The position numbers and the translations under genes are program-made. Of a stretch of DNA of 64,000 bases, positions 33,716 through 45,953 are shown piece by piece (the stretch's first letter is position 1; every line of letters starts with the position of its first letter). This DNA comes from Clonostachys chloroleuca (taxonomy: Eukaryota; Ascomycota; Sordariomycetes; Hypocreales; Bionectriaceae). The stretch is from the NCBI GenBank assembly GCA_037952775.1, contig JBANAY010000003.1, forward strand, positions 18,476,001-18,540,000. The letters are read 5' to 3'. A model generated the notes under the pieces. That model made no database searches. It was not told the origin of the DNA and saw only the letters and a program-made list of their open reading frames with translations.

Positions 33716-35229
33716 ATGCTTCCAGAGCCTGACCCCATTCTCCTGCTAACTATTGCGACATACATCCTTCCCACCGCAGCTGCCAGTTCACCAGAGGGAT
33801 TGGCACGTAGAAATTCAAACCCTCTCGGTATCAACTGGGCTCCCGCACCGGCACCAGAAGACGGACCGCCATTGTCTGCCGGCTCTCTCCGGAATCCTGC
33901 ATATCTCCCTGCCCAGATCGGTGGCATCGTTGGAGCATACGCCCTTTCAATTGTTCTGGTAGCTGGAACGCTTCTTGCTCTCGCCAAAAGACGTCGGGAG
34001 CGTCTCACTGCGGCCCACGAAGATTTCGAAGCGTTCGAAGTTCCCAAAGACGTTCGGTTCCAGAACTCGGTTGAGCTCAAAGAAGGCCTACCTGTTCCGA
34101 ACTTCTCGTACCCGTCACCACAAAAAGAAGATTTCGACTTCGAGATACGTGGACAGCTTAGAGGCTCACCTACATCATCAATCTGCGGGCCAGGCGTCAA
34201 TCCTTTTGTCGACCCAAACATCGTCGCCGCCGATCGGGTAATGGCCCAGAACCAGCTCGAACAAATGTATAGACACGTCATGGACCACGAGGATTCGAAG
34301 AAGAGGGGTGTTGTGACCGAGGTGGCGATTGAACCGCCTACGCCTTCGCCCAGAAAGGAACGGATCAAGCCTGCAAGCTTGAATCTATCCGAGGCCAGAG
34401 AGGCTGAAAGACCACAGTCCAGAACATCGTCAATTCTCTCTTCATTCCGATCCTCAAAAAAGAAGCAAGTCAAGGGATTGAACATCTCATCCCCGATGAT
34501 GACACCGCAGTCGGCTACCTTCCCACGCATCACTGACCCTTACGCCAATGAACCTTCGACCCCTCGCTACTATGCCCCGCCTCCAATGCCAACTCCTAGG
34601 GAGCACGTCTTTCCTCCTGTTCCAGGTCTGGCGAGAACCAGCAATGTCCCAGTGCCACCAGACCAGTCGCCAGAGAGTGTTATGAGCATCGATGAGAGAC
34701 TCGGCCTGCAACTTGACAGAATGAACATGAACCAAGGCAACCCGAGCTCAGAGCGAGTTGCATCGCAAGCGTATACAGAGGGTGAACCCGTTTCGGCTAT
34801 CTCGAGGCACTCAGGCCACTCACAAGCTCCTCTGGTTGGCCTTCCGTCATCACCCAAAGCAACAAAGACTTCCTTCCCCCTCTCCCCTCATCCCCAAAAC
34901 CCGGTGCCTCATTCTCTCGGGTAAACGCACCTTCTGCAGTCCGGACGGGCGGCTCATTGCCGCTTCGTGCCTACGAGCCCTCGGTAGGCTCACCAACGTC
35001 TGTTACACACTCTACAAAGCAAACCGTATTTGAGCGGAAAGGACCTCTCTCGCCAGGAACTGCCAGAACTCCAGGGACTGCTATGCCCTACTCTCCCTAC
35101 CAGCCTTTTACACCATGTGTACCTGTCACACCCAGCTTGGTCACTAAGGAGGAACGTAAGCGTATGAGGAAGACGATGCCTAAGACACCGACAATGGAAA
35201 TGGTCAAGAGTTCAGAGGAGATCTGGTGA
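33716..35229 (+). CDS. Type-I membrane protein with long Pro/Ser-rich cytoplasmic tail, unknown function
   Basis: The start has a strong context (CCACCATGC). A signal-like hydrophobic segment lies at residues 7-22 (PILLLTIATYILPTAAASS). A short lumenal or extracellular part and a transmembrane helix at about 68-90 follow (GGIVGAYALSIVLVAGTLLA), then a stop-transfer KRRRERL. The remaining about 410 residues are disordered and rich in P, S and T with PxxP and SPR patterns. A conserved-looking C-terminus (SLVTKEERKRMRKTMPKTPT) ends the protein. The frame breaks at the C5 run 34876-34880; with one added C the reading passes through FSRVNAPSAVRTGGSLPLRA to the TGA at 35229, 504 residues. Uncorrected, it stops at 34924. 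I do not recognise the family; layout suggests a fungal plasma-membrane or sensor-like protein, which is inference only. Confidence 0.75.
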
Positions 35230-37381
35230 GCCCAGGGGAACCAGCCAATCATTGGAATATTAATACCGTGTTTCATTCATGTTTGCCTGTTTTGGTTGAT
35301 GATTTCTTAGATACTCCATAGTCGTTTATGCTCATGAATGCGCGAGCATCTGTCATGTCGCTGCCCAATTCATTTTGTTATACCGTCTCTTTCCCATCCG
35401 TCGCATTTCTGTTTTTCTTTGCCTTCTTCCAAAGTTTCTTTTTATTACCCCTCAGTGAAGGCAGGCCCTCTCGAGTTGCAAAGAAAGGAAGACTGTACAA
35501 GAGGAGTCAGGGGTGCCGAAGGACGGGCGGCTGGTGTTTCAACAGTCAAGCTTTTGATATCCCTGTTGTGCCATTTCGCCTTTTGGTTTTACTTAGTTAG
35601 CCATGAGAAATATACTTCGCTACTAGGGTATCGGGCATTACTACTGCTACTGATTCCATTTGCGCGGGTCTGGCCGGGTTTTTCGGTCACTCGGAAAGTT
35701 GATTCGACGTGCTGCTCTGTGTTTGATTGAATTCATGCACCAAGATCTGGGGTCTCACATGGGGTTTCAAAAGACAGTCTTGAGACGGCATATACACATG
35801 CCCATGGCTGCAAAGGCTCGTCAATGGTGCCGACTTCATGCCGGCAGTACTGTAGAGCTAATTCATCCGTGGTCATGGGGACAGCGGCGCCGAGCTGCGA
35901 GCTCTCTTGGTGTCTGACTCGATTGGCGGCTTACCATGACCATTGGCATCGTACGTACATGAGCGGCGTGCATGATATGACAGGTAGTATAGGGGGCATG
36001 ACAGGGAGCACCCAGCCAAGGGACCGTAGAGGTGGGATAATATTACATGAAGGGCCTGGTAAAAAGACCAAGCGCCTCTCGCTTGCAGGGACATCGGGGA
36101 CGATAGAGCCCAGGCCAATGGGTATATCTGCTCATGTCACGCAGCTGTGTTGACGGACATGGTAGATAAGGCCCGCAGGTGAGTCGAAGCGAGGAAGAAC
36201 ATTTCCAGATCATCATCATGGCCTAATTTTAGTGGGCTGCTAGCTGAAAGCCGCGCCGTTTAAGGACCTGGGGCCACACCGCGCCTAGTTAGTGGGGTGA
36301 ATAGCGCTGTTGGCGGCGGGTGGTGGCCTATGTTACATACGGATACCTACAAGCGGACGGCAGCTGCCTGTAGTTCAGTGGGTGGGTGGGACGCTAGCGA
36401 CTCTCGTCTGCCAAACCACCTGGGTATTGGAAGGTCGCAGAGCAGAGATCCATCGCGATGTGCATACATGCGCAGGCAGGATAATTCACACACAGGCGGT
36501 AAAAAATGCAGAGCAGTGCCGTGGGTTCCTACCCTACCTACAGACCTACATAGCATTGTGCCGCCAGCTCACGTCATGTACAGTTGCTGTGCATGTGATG
36601 GGGAAGACGTGAACGGGTGTTTTCGGAGAGCGGCAGCAATGGGCATCTTGGAGTGGCAGGACGTCTTTGGCCATCAAGATCAAGCCCGGAGCGGGCAAGC
36701 CCCGTGTGATGCGATGTGATCCCGGCCAGCGAGCGCGAAAAAGGATTTTACAGCGCTTTTAATTCATTAGTGTTCGGACCTCGCTGCCCACCCGAAGCGG
36801 TACGTCTTCGCCCGGGCCGCCTGGCCAGCAGGGATGGCGCACCCTGTTGATTCGCTACATGATGTGATAATCGCTGTGGAATCGTACGATTCCCACTGAC
36901 TTGCCTCCCACGCCCGGAAAGCGCAACACGACTGACTCTCAGGCACTGGGTCTCTTACCCCCTTCTCTCCTTCATCCGCACACAAACATGGGCGACATCC
37001 TTTCATCTCCAATCGATCCCCCTTCACCGTCAGACGACTAACAGAAATCTTTCGACGCATCTTCGGCGCCAAAACCTTACTGCCAGGAACGGAACGCGCG
37101 AACCCTCGTTGATTCCAGCTTGTGGCCCCTCCACGGACAACCGCTTGACTTCCGACTCGCCATTGCTCGAACCTTGTAGCCAACCTCCCTGTGATCGGGC
37201 TTCGCCTCAACAGCCGGGTCCTTCCGGATAGGTACTGTAGCCCTTGAGGCCCCTCCTCAATCAGTCGATACTGCTGCTCTTTCACCTTCCCACTCATCAA
37301 TATACACCACCTCTGCCTGGTTTCCCTCTGTGGCAGTTCTATAATCACAAGGGCCTCAGCCCACCAATCTTAACCCTTCGC
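35230..37381. other. Intergenic region and long 5' leader of SREBP
   Basis: 2.15 kb without a recognisable gene. The last about 300 nt before ATG 37382 are CT-rich as in fungal leaders. Overlapping ORFs at 35328-36719 resemble nothing and run on both strands. Confidence 0.5.
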
Positions 37382-40300
37382 ATGGTACAAATCACACTCA
37401 ACTCGACACCGGAGCAGCCCTACATCAATCAAGTCATGACGGATGAGGATGCTTCAAACCTCTTCGGACTCGACGACTCGAGTCTCGGATTCATTGACGA
37501 TGGCTCTGCCTCTGGTGATGTAAAGACTGACCCTTCTAACACATCCGACGGCGACGCCCAGTTTGATTCCTCGGGATGGGATTTCCCAGAAACCAACCCT
37601 TTTGCATCTTTCGACGGCCTCACCACTTCTGTCGTCCAGCCTAACTACCAGACAACCAGCTGGGACTCATCCTTCTTCGACGCAACACAACAGTCTCCCT
37701 CCGCCGGCTTCGACACCCTCTCATCACCTGATAACAACCCAACTATTCTATTTGGCGGGCCAATCGTAACGCCGCAGGATAAGATCCGTCCGCGAAACCC
37801 GGTCGTCCAGCAACAACCACAACCCCAACAACAAGCAGCGCGGAATGGTGTTGCCCTCACACCGGCTCTCCAAGAGAAGCTACGAAACATTGCCATGCCT
37901 CCCCATCTACAGTATCATTCCCCGAAGAGTGCTTCAAGCCCCGAATCGCCGACGGTCGACTCCAAGATGAGTGGCTCCCAGTCTCCCGACCATAACCAGA
38001 TGGGCAAGCCCAATGCGAAGAAGCGCAAGGTCTCAGAAGAGCTTGAAGATGACGACGACGATGAAGACGGCAAGCCCGTGAAGAAGACATCCCACAACAT
38101 GATCGAAAAGCGATATCGAAACAACCTAAATGATAAGATTGCTGCACTGAGAGACGCAGTTCCCAGCTTGAGAATCATGTCGAAGAGTGCGAGAGGAGAA
38201 GACACAACCGAGGACCGACAGGAACTCCACGGCTTGACGCCCGCTCATAAGCTCAACAAGGCAACTGTGCGTATTGGTTCATTGATGGGATGATGGCGAT
38301 CTTTATTGACACTTCTACAGGTCCTTAGCAAGGCAACCGAATATATTCGACATCTTGAGAAGCGGTATACTCGCCTTCAAGAAGAGAACAACACAATGAA
38401 GGCTAGGATCGCAGCCTTCGAAAAGCTGTTCATGGCCGGCGCTATGAACGGTTCCATTACGCCAATGCAGCAGCAGCCACCGACTCCAGTCCAGTACGCT
38501 GCTAAGGACGCCCAGCAACAGCAGCAGGACTTCCTCCACTCCCCTATTGCAGGCTCTCAAGATAGCTCCCACTCGCCGCCAACTGGCATGATCCAAGTTC
38601 CCGAGGATATGAAGCGTATTCTGGCTGCTCAGATGGCCGTTGGTCAACCATACCCTGTTCCTCAGCAGCCATACCAGCAACGAGGAGCCCAGCAAACACT
38701 GGTATCTCAACAACAAATTCAACAACAGCAGCAGCAGATGCCACAAGGCCGATGGGGCAACGCTGGCCCTTATTTCGGTAAGCTCATGGTTGGATCATTG
38801 GCTGGTCTGATGATCATGGAAGCAGTGCGCGAGAATGAAGTCAGCAACGAGAGAACCGAAGGTCGCGGCCTCTTTGCCCTTCCCGTACACCTGCTCGGCA
38901 AACTTGCCTCCAGCTTCGATTTCAACTTTATGGGTTATCATGCCCATAGCACCCTCAAGGTGCTCTTGCTTCTGGGTACTGTTCTCTGGGTCTTCATCCC
39001 ATCGCTCTTTGCGCCGACCCAACAAAAGCCAAAGAAGGCACAGATCTCTGCCCTGCATGCTGCACCTCCCTTGGCCTCATCTATCCACGTCCGCCGACAA
39101 GCCTGGCTTACTGCTGCTCAGAATGTCTGGATTCCTCGCCACAACTTTTTCGTCGAGGCTGCTGCTCTGATGCTAAAGGCCGCAAAGCTCAGTCTCTGCA
39201 ACATCGTTGGAGCTCAGGGGTACCAGACAATAACTGGAACTTCCGATGATCAGGAGACCGCACGCATCCAGGCTTGGTCTATTGCACTTGACTCCCAGCT
39301 TGCTGGTGGAGATGTAGATATCAACCGAAACCGCCTCATTTTGACTCTTCTTGCCTCTGGCACTCTTCCCAACTCACCTGCCCGCTCCATGCTGAAGGCT
39401 CTCCATATCCGTCTCCTTCTCTGGGATCTCAGCGACCACAAGCTCAGACTTGGAATCACCAAGCCATTTGCTTCAAGGCTCGCTGCCTGGAAGTGGAACG
39501 AAGCTCGTGTTGCGAACCGGCGTCTTATTGCTCTCGGTGCTTCAGCAAATGAAGCCGAGAGGGAAAGGATGCTGCCAGCACACCTTGCCATGCTGGTCGA
39601 GCAGGACTGTGATGTGGTTCTCAATAGCGACGTTATTCAGCGTGCCCACAACCTCGCGTTCAACAAGGATACCCAATACGGTGTTGAAAACCCCATTGAT
39701 GGTATGGACAGCGTTGTCGATGATAGTGCCGTCGGTATCCCCATGGATGCTGTCGCTGCTTGGTGGTCAACCCAGACCCTGCACCAGGCCCTCACGGCAA
39801 CCTTGGACAAGACTCCTGAGGCCATTGTTGACATAGCCGACAAGATTGAGTCTGCCATCCTGACAGCCCCCGAAGGCTCTCTTGCTAAGACAAGGGCCAT
39901 TGTTGCCCGCGCCGCCTTCTGTGACCAAAACAGAGGCAAGAACATTGCCGCTGCCCTTAAGACCGTTGGATCGCAAACCCTTGATACTACCACCCTTAAC
40001 AACTCCACTTCTATGATTGACTCAAGCTCATTCGCAACAAACCCTGATCTTAGCCTCGCTCTCCGCTGCGCCACGGCCATAGCACACATTCGCCGGGTAC
40101 GAAATACTGCTGGCGCTGACCTCCAGGGTCTGCGTATTGTCGATACCATCATGGTTCCTCAAACCACCTCCGAAATGTCCCTTCTCGGGTACACTGCTGC
40201 CATTGAGCTCATGGAGCAGCTCTTTGAGTACAAGGAAGCCGCAGAAACCTTCTCATCATCTCTGGAGAGATTGGCCGGTGGACTCCGCCTATGGATAGGC

Positions 40301-40438
40301 GGAACTGCTGGTGAGAACTGCGGAGCTACCCCTGAACTACGGCACAAGGTCGTGGATCGTTGCCTGGGTGTGACCAAGAGCCTAGTTGGCATGGAGGTTG
40401 ACACCGGGTACGGGAGCATGAGCGAAGACGAATGCTAA
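37382..40438 (+). CDS. srbA: Sterol regulatory element-binding protein (SREBP; Sre1/SrbA homologue)
   Basis: A membrane-bound transcription factor released by proteolysis when oxygen or sterol is low. Exons 37382..38266 and 38321..40438 (1000 residues); the intron has a GTGCGT donor and falls in the bHLH, before helix 2. The basic-helix-loop-helix-zipper covers about residues 235-325 ([20 protein letters not shown]) and has the SREBP-specific tyrosine in EKRYR. The N-terminal activation region is acidic, followed by Q-rich tracts. Two membrane helices are seen at about 445-465 ([15 protein letters not shown]) and 505-526 ([20 protein letters not shown]). The C-terminal about 430 residues match the fungal DUF2014 region in position. 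In Aspergillus and fission yeast the Dsc E3 complex and rhomboid protease activate such proteins (family knowledge). ATG 37382 is used; the longer ORF starts at TTG. Confidence 0.93.
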
Positions 40439-41616
40439 TATCGAGCATTGCTCACCACACTCTCTATTTTCATTTTTTCCTAGTCGATTTAGGACGTCAT
40501 ATAGCTTGCAAGCTCACTTGCATTTTCTTCACTGTCTATCGCATGCATTTATATCAACTCTTTTTTCAGTTTTTTTTCCTATTATTTTTTACTCCAAGTT
40601 CATGCAAATCACCAGTTCTTGCAACGTTCTTCTTGTTACTGCCAACTGTGTACATATGGATATGTTGCACACCCTCTCCTCACCTACGACGACTTCACGA
40701 TTATATGACCTGGCGTTCACGAGTCGGAAAAAAGCAATCGTTCTACAAGTGGACTCCGTTTATGGTCTTTGGCTCAGCATGGCGGCCAAGTGTTGGAGGG
40801 GCAAGCAACTGCAATCAACAATCATCTCGGCTCAAATTTGTTTTGACTTCAAGTTGGCGTTTATTGGCTCAATCAAAGTCGTATTTTGATTCTCTTTTGG
40901 GTTAACGTGGATTGGTAAAGAGTTTCACTCGAGAAAAGAAACCGCGGGGGATTATAGAAGAAAGTTCGGACGAAAAGCATGATAGAAATGCAACCAACTG
41001 GACACAGCACATTGATAATTTACAGAAGAACTCGTGTGAAACCAGACTCGCTGAAGCTCTCTGCGCTCTACTTATGATTTGTGATACCTGGGCTGATAAG
41101 CTCCTAAAGGCTTCACTCTGTATAACACATTCGAGGAATTATCACTGCGAACCAGATATTGGGAATCATCGAGAAAACCTTATAGAGATGAATATGGGAG
41201 GGCATTTTATCGAGTATTTGAGGGAGGCTGTCTGTTTTCGAAGCGTTTCCGCAATATGGGAATTCTACCTAGCTACATATACCCAAGATCCACTGAAAAG
41301 TCAATACACTCAGATTATCCAGTCCGCCGAATTTCATTTAACTGGAATGCCTTGATTTCAAATGTACTTTAACCGTGGTGGTGTCCAAATCTGAGGAGAA
41401 AAGAGACTGATTTGTGCTGCAGTACTTGACTGGTTGGTGGCCCTAAGGTTAAGAGCTGTTTGACCCCACCACCTACGTAGTTCAACCTTGTGCCCCTCCA
41501 ACAAACCCGCCGTTCCATCTCCCCCAAATTCGAGAACGCTGTGCAACCAGACCGACACCCAACACACCCGAGCGAAAAGCGTCCCGATTTCCTCCCTCTC
41601 TCTGCAATCGCCAAAT
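40439..41616. other. Intergenic region between SREBP and VPS25
   Basis: T-rich SREBP 3'UTR followed by AT-rich sequence. An open frame at 40912-41355 begins with TTG, has no family resemblance and is not taken as a gene. Confidence 0.5.
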
Positions 41617-42201
41617 ATGGCCGCCGCATCCACCGCAGCTGCCGCGGCGGGTGCCGACGCGTCGTCCTTCCGCTTCCCGCGCGAGTACTCGTTCCCCGCC
41701 TTCTTCACGCGGCAGACCAACCTGACCACCCACCACGCCCAGCTCTCCAAGTGGTCCGCCCTCGTGCTCGCCTACGCGCGCCACCACCGCATCTTCCGCC
41801 TCGGCCTCTCCGCCGCCGCCGACTCGGACCTCTTCTACAACCGCCGGCTGGACCGCCGGCTGGGCATGCCCGACATCCGCGAGCTGCTCGACTTCATGAA
41901 GAAGGACGGGCGGATAGAGTACGCGTCCGGCGGCGGCGGTGGGAGCGAGGGGGAAGTCGTGTTCGTGTACTGGCGCAAGCCGGAGGAGTGGGCGCGCAAG
42001 ATCGAAAAGTACGTCGAGGAGACGGGCCAGAAGGGCAGCGTGCTGACCGTGTACGAGCTGGGCGAGGGCGAGGGGACGAGGGGCACCGAGATTCACGGCA
42101 TCGACAACGAGGTGCTGCTCAAGGCGCTGAATGTCCTCGTCCGGAAGGGGAGGGCTCAGATCTTCGGCCAGGATGACTCGCAGGGTGTCAAGTTCTTCTG
42201 A
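41617..42201 (+). CDS. VPS25: ESCRT-II subunit Vps25
   Basis: A subunit of ESCRT-II (with Vps22 and Vps36) acting at endosomes, where two Vps25 copies link to ESCRT-III Vps20. A single GC-rich exon of 194 residues. The hallmark N-terminal PPXY-like motif is seen as EYSFPAFFTRQTNLTTHHAQ, followed by the first winged helix (LSKWSALVLAYARHHRIFRL). The second winged helix has VYWRKPEEWARKIEKYV, with the conserved tryptophans. A Gly/Ser insert (ASGGGGGSEGE) lies between the halves. The poly-Ala start (MAAASTAAAAAGADASS) is a local extension. ATG 41617 fits the family start. It is convergent with BRC1, with 181 nt between stops. A long same-strand ORF in another frame is a shadow of the GC-rich coding. 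Confidence 0.92.
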   Translation: MAAASTAAAAAGADASSFRFPREYSFPAFFTRQTNLTTHHAQLSKWSALVLAYARHHRIFRLGLSAAADSDLFYNRRLDRRLGMPDIRELLDFMKKDGRIEYASGGGGGSEGEVVFVYWRKPEEWARKIEKYVEETGQKGSVLTVYELGEGEGTRGTEIHGIDNEVLLKALNVLVRKGRAQIFGQDDSQGVKFF

Positions 42202-42382
42202 GGAAAGGGGGAACAAAAGCCGGGAAAGTCACGACATGGCATTTGGAACAGGGTTGGAATAATTATGTTCATCTCGGCATTATGGGGGAATCTTCGACTT
42301 CCACTAACTAAAGTAACATTTACAATGAGGGGTCTGGCTAAGCCACTCAACTGGACGGCAAAACAAGCAAGGCTGGCTCTCT

Positions 42383-45078
42383 TCACGAGTCGTTCTGGAA
42401 GAAGTTCTCTGCCAGGAACTTGTCGTTAAATCTGACCTGTTGCGCCATTGCGACGTCCAACAGCCAGTCTGGCGCCACCACTCGTGGTTCCATGTTGCCC
42501 TTCTGTGCCATGTCTTTGAATCGAGCCCACATCTGCTTCTCCTCAGGGCTGGCACAGCTGATGAGGTAGACGGGCTCGGGTGGTGCATGGCCATCTTCCT
42601 CTGCGGTGGTCGGCTTGATTGTTGTACCACTGCGTGCCCGATAGACCTTGAAGATGGCACCGTTGGCCTCCGCAATGGCCTTATAACTATCAATGCCGTT
42701 GCGGATCTTCTCGGTGCAATATATGCCGACCCCCTGGAGTAGCTTGCCCTTGTTGGCCTTAGCCCTCGCAATCGAGCGTTTGAGGCTCATATCGAAGCGT
42801 GCTTCCGCCTCATCGTCCTTGAGGATGTATTCCTCTACAGGAGGCACCGCGCCATCCTCCAAAGTTTTCTGGATGAAGTCGGAGGAGATGACTGTCGGGC
42901 CGCGCGCCAAAGCACACAGAAACTTAACTGTCCGTACAATGTTCGGTGCAGCTAGGTAATCGCATGGTTGGCCCTCCTGAACAATCTGAATACCCAGATC
43001 TCGAAGTTTCCTCTGCATGAATTAGTTAGCGATATGACATGACGGCACGATCCAAGAAAATACAAATACATACCCTGTCTTTGTCCTCTCTGTTTTTATC
43101 CCCCACCCAAGAGCTGAAGCCGGTCAAGACTATGCGCAATTCGACATCCGGAAGCGATGGTCTTGCCTTCTTGGCTGGCCGCTTGCGTTCCTCTGCGTCG
43201 CCTTCCTCCGGTGATGGACTGGAAGTATGTGCCTGTTTCTCCAACTTCTCCTTTTCAGTGAGGTCCGCCGCACGTTTGCCCCCCAAGGGGCGTTTCCAGC
43301 TTTGCTATGCCTCTTCTTTTCCTTCTCGTAGAGAGCGATGTCGGGCGCAATGTCGTGCAGGATATCCCGAGCCTTGGCCTTGGCGCTTCTGCTTCCCGTG
43401 GACATGACGGATGGTGTGTCGTTTTCCTTTCCTGATGCTGCCCGTCGAGGTCTGATAGGAGTTGCTGCAGCTTCCACCCCCGCCTTCTTTGGCTCTCTCT
43501 CTTTGTCTGGTTGACCGATAACAACGCCTTCAGCTGGGCCGTGACGGTAAGAGTTGTCCTCGGCAACTTCCAGGATCTTCCGCTTCCGCTTCGCTCGCGG
43601 AGACATGTGCTCCTCGCCTCCTGGGTAGTAAAGCTCCCTCAGCCGTGATTCATCGAAGAAGGTCTGGCCAATAATCTCGCCTAGATTCGTTCGCAGAGGG
43701 AAGTGGTTGTATTTCTTGATGTTGTAGGGCTTCATTTCGGATTTGGCATAGCATTCCTCAATCCAAAGGTGGTTGACGACTGCGATACCCCATTCCGGTG
43801 CTGCCCTGCACTTTTCGCTCGTGTTCCGTGCCGTGATGAGATGTGTGTTATCCGCCTTCATGGTTTTTGTGAACTCAGCACCACATGCCTTGATAAGATT
43901 TTCGAGGTAGATCCGAGCCTCTCCGCCGTAGTTTGAGACCGTAATCCGCAAGTTCTCGAATCCCTTGATGCCGTTCCTGGGGATAGGATAGTGCATCAGA
44001 CGATGTAGCGGAGAAGACCACTCATTTCGAATAATAAGATAATAGAGCCAGGACAGATTGCCCACGTCTTTACATGACTGTCCTGCACGCACAAACTGCT
44101 CGCCATCTCGATATTGGCAAATGAATGTGTCGCATTCCGAGACGTCAGTGACGAATCTTCCGCCTCCGTTCACAATAATGTCTTCGATAGCTTTCCTGAG
44201 TCGGAGGGTTATCCCTAGGTCTTCCGAGAGCATCACTCGTCGATCTTGGAATACAGTGACTGGTGGCCGGACAACATCAGAGTTGGGGGGAAGAGGTAGA
44301 GACTGAGGGTTTGCAGAAGTCGCGCCGGCTAGTTCGGGGTTGGCAGGTATTTCGAGGGAGTCGTCAGGGTTCGATCTCAAGATCGGAGGGTCAGGCAAGA
44401 GGTACGGTCGCTCGTCGATTCGCTTGCCCAGCTTGAAGCAATCATCAAACCTGCGTTGCCAGATTAGACTAGTCTACGCGGTCTTCTTCATCTGTACCTA
44501 CCAGTGCGGCAGGACCACTTTGCCCTTCCAGCCCTTTTGAAGGGACGCTTCGACTTTAGGATGGTCCATGGACAAGGAGCAAATATGGGTGGTTAGGCGC
44601 GTGGCGTCCTTTGTCTCTTGCCCACCAAGGGCCATAGTCGCGCCCAGGATGCTTTCCTTATCCATGATGGGAAGATCGCCGCAGGTTACAATAACCTGTG
44701 AGAATATCATTCGAGGGTCTGGCGAGAAGGTCCGTACATTTGCCTGTTTGCGGCGCGCAATCGATGTAGTAATCCAATCGGTGGTGACGACGGGAATCAT
44801 GATCGCTTGCGACTCGGTGAACTGGGTGAAATCGATCGTGTTGGAGACGATATGTGTGACCTTTTCAATGGGAAGGGAGCCATCGCGGCGCGGCTCGCAA
44901 ACCGTGGCTCCATTGTCCTGGACAATACTGGATAGCTGTGATAAATGTTTATTAGCTATTAGTAGCATGAGCCGAGAAGAAGTCGACATACATCGCCTAT
45001 GAGCTTTGGAGTCAAACTACTGCTGGGCACGAAAGCAATAGAGCAGTCATCGAACATGCCAGGTTTGGCGTCCCCCAT
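42383..45078 (-). CDS. BRC1: BRCT-domain DNA-repair scaffold Brc1/Rtt107
   Basis: A multi-BRCT scaffold of stalled-fork repair; in yeasts it binds gamma-H2A through its last BRCT pair. Exons are 44992..45078, 44502..44935, 43074..44450 and 42383..43012. The first exon (MGDAKPGMFDDCSIAFVPSS) is short and easily missed; its GTATGT donor lies inside a longer ORF. BRCT-like blocks follow in the N-terminal half (VTHIVSNTIDFTQFTESQAI; GWKGKVVLPHWFDDCFKLGK), the middle (NLRITVSNYGGEARIYLENL) and the C-terminal pair (RIVLTGFSSW; KLRDLGIQIVQEG). Basic nuclear-localisation stretches lie between. The frame breaks at a C6 run on the plus strand (43279-43284, G6 in coding sense). One added base joins AGNAPWGG to KRAADLTEKEKLEKQ and gives 842 residues, near the about 880 of fission yeast Brc1. 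A merely similar BRCT protein is the alternative. Confidence 0.85.
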
Positions 45079-45953
45079 GATGGAAGCAGAGACCGCGTTC
45101 ACGGTCTGTGGTAGGATGAAATATCAACGTGGGATCAACGCGGAAGTGGTATTGGGGATTCAAGTACGCCACTTTGAACAGCTTCAGAGAGTGTGGATGT
45201 GATGAAAGCCAACCAGAAAAATGCCCCTCTGAATGTCCACGCTTCTCTGTAGCCTATTATTCTGAAGAATGTTGAACGCGACTGGAGTCAACGCGAACCA
45301 GGCAGGCGGTCACGTGAGACTAAAAGTAGAGGGACATTGGTAAACCATTTCCTTTGTGGCTGACACGTGCATGATAGTGGGGCTTGAGGTTCTGGTACTT
45401 TGTGTTAATGGCGTTCCCCACAGCGCGTATGGCACTTACTCCATTAGGTATGTGATGCATTGGCTTCAATCCCAGTTGACACGATTTGGTCAGATATGAA
45501 GACAAGTCTCCCTTTTCATTTCTTTTTCTAGTAACAAGGAACAGTCTTGCGGAACAGCATTGCATTGAATGCCTGTCGTGGAATCACAAACTGCAGGTTA
45601 CGTTTGAGAGGCTGGCATTGCTTGGGGATCGCCCGCCCGGAACCTAATTCAAGATCACGTTGAAGCTGCTGATTGAAAACAAACAACTTTGATTCATGTT
45701 AACCATAAATACTACCTACTAAATGCCCCTCTTCGCTTAAAGGAGAGTTCGGTGAGAATGTTCTCTAGCTATATGCAAGTTATATGTACTTTATGTTCCA
45801 TGCCTTCATTAACAACCTTGAAACCTTATCCTGTATAAATGCCAAGACTCCAAGTAACTCCCCCAAAGAATTATTTGACCAGAATTAGATCCAGAATATT
45901 CGCAGTACCATAGGAAATGTCTGAGACAACGCAAGGCTCTTGAAAAATCAGCC
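45079..45953. other. Intergenic region between BRC1 and hxk3
   Basis: 875 nt, AT-rich toward 45660-45950. Marks the left border of the GlcNAc cluster. No gene is supported. Confidence 0.5.

Noticed and set aside
34921..34939. A 19-nt GTAAAC...CTGCAG intron in the type-I membrane protein gene
   Set aside because: Too short for splicing, and it would not restore the frame as well as one added C at 34876-34880.
40912..41355. 147-codon plus-strand ORF between SREBP and VPS25
   Set aside because: Begins with TTG, lies in AT-rich DNA, and shows no family resemblance or splice partners.
44498..44989. ATG 44989 as the BRC1 start
   Set aside because: That ATG lies in the first intron; an upstream exon (ATG 45078) joins in frame and supplies the expected BRCT N-terminus.
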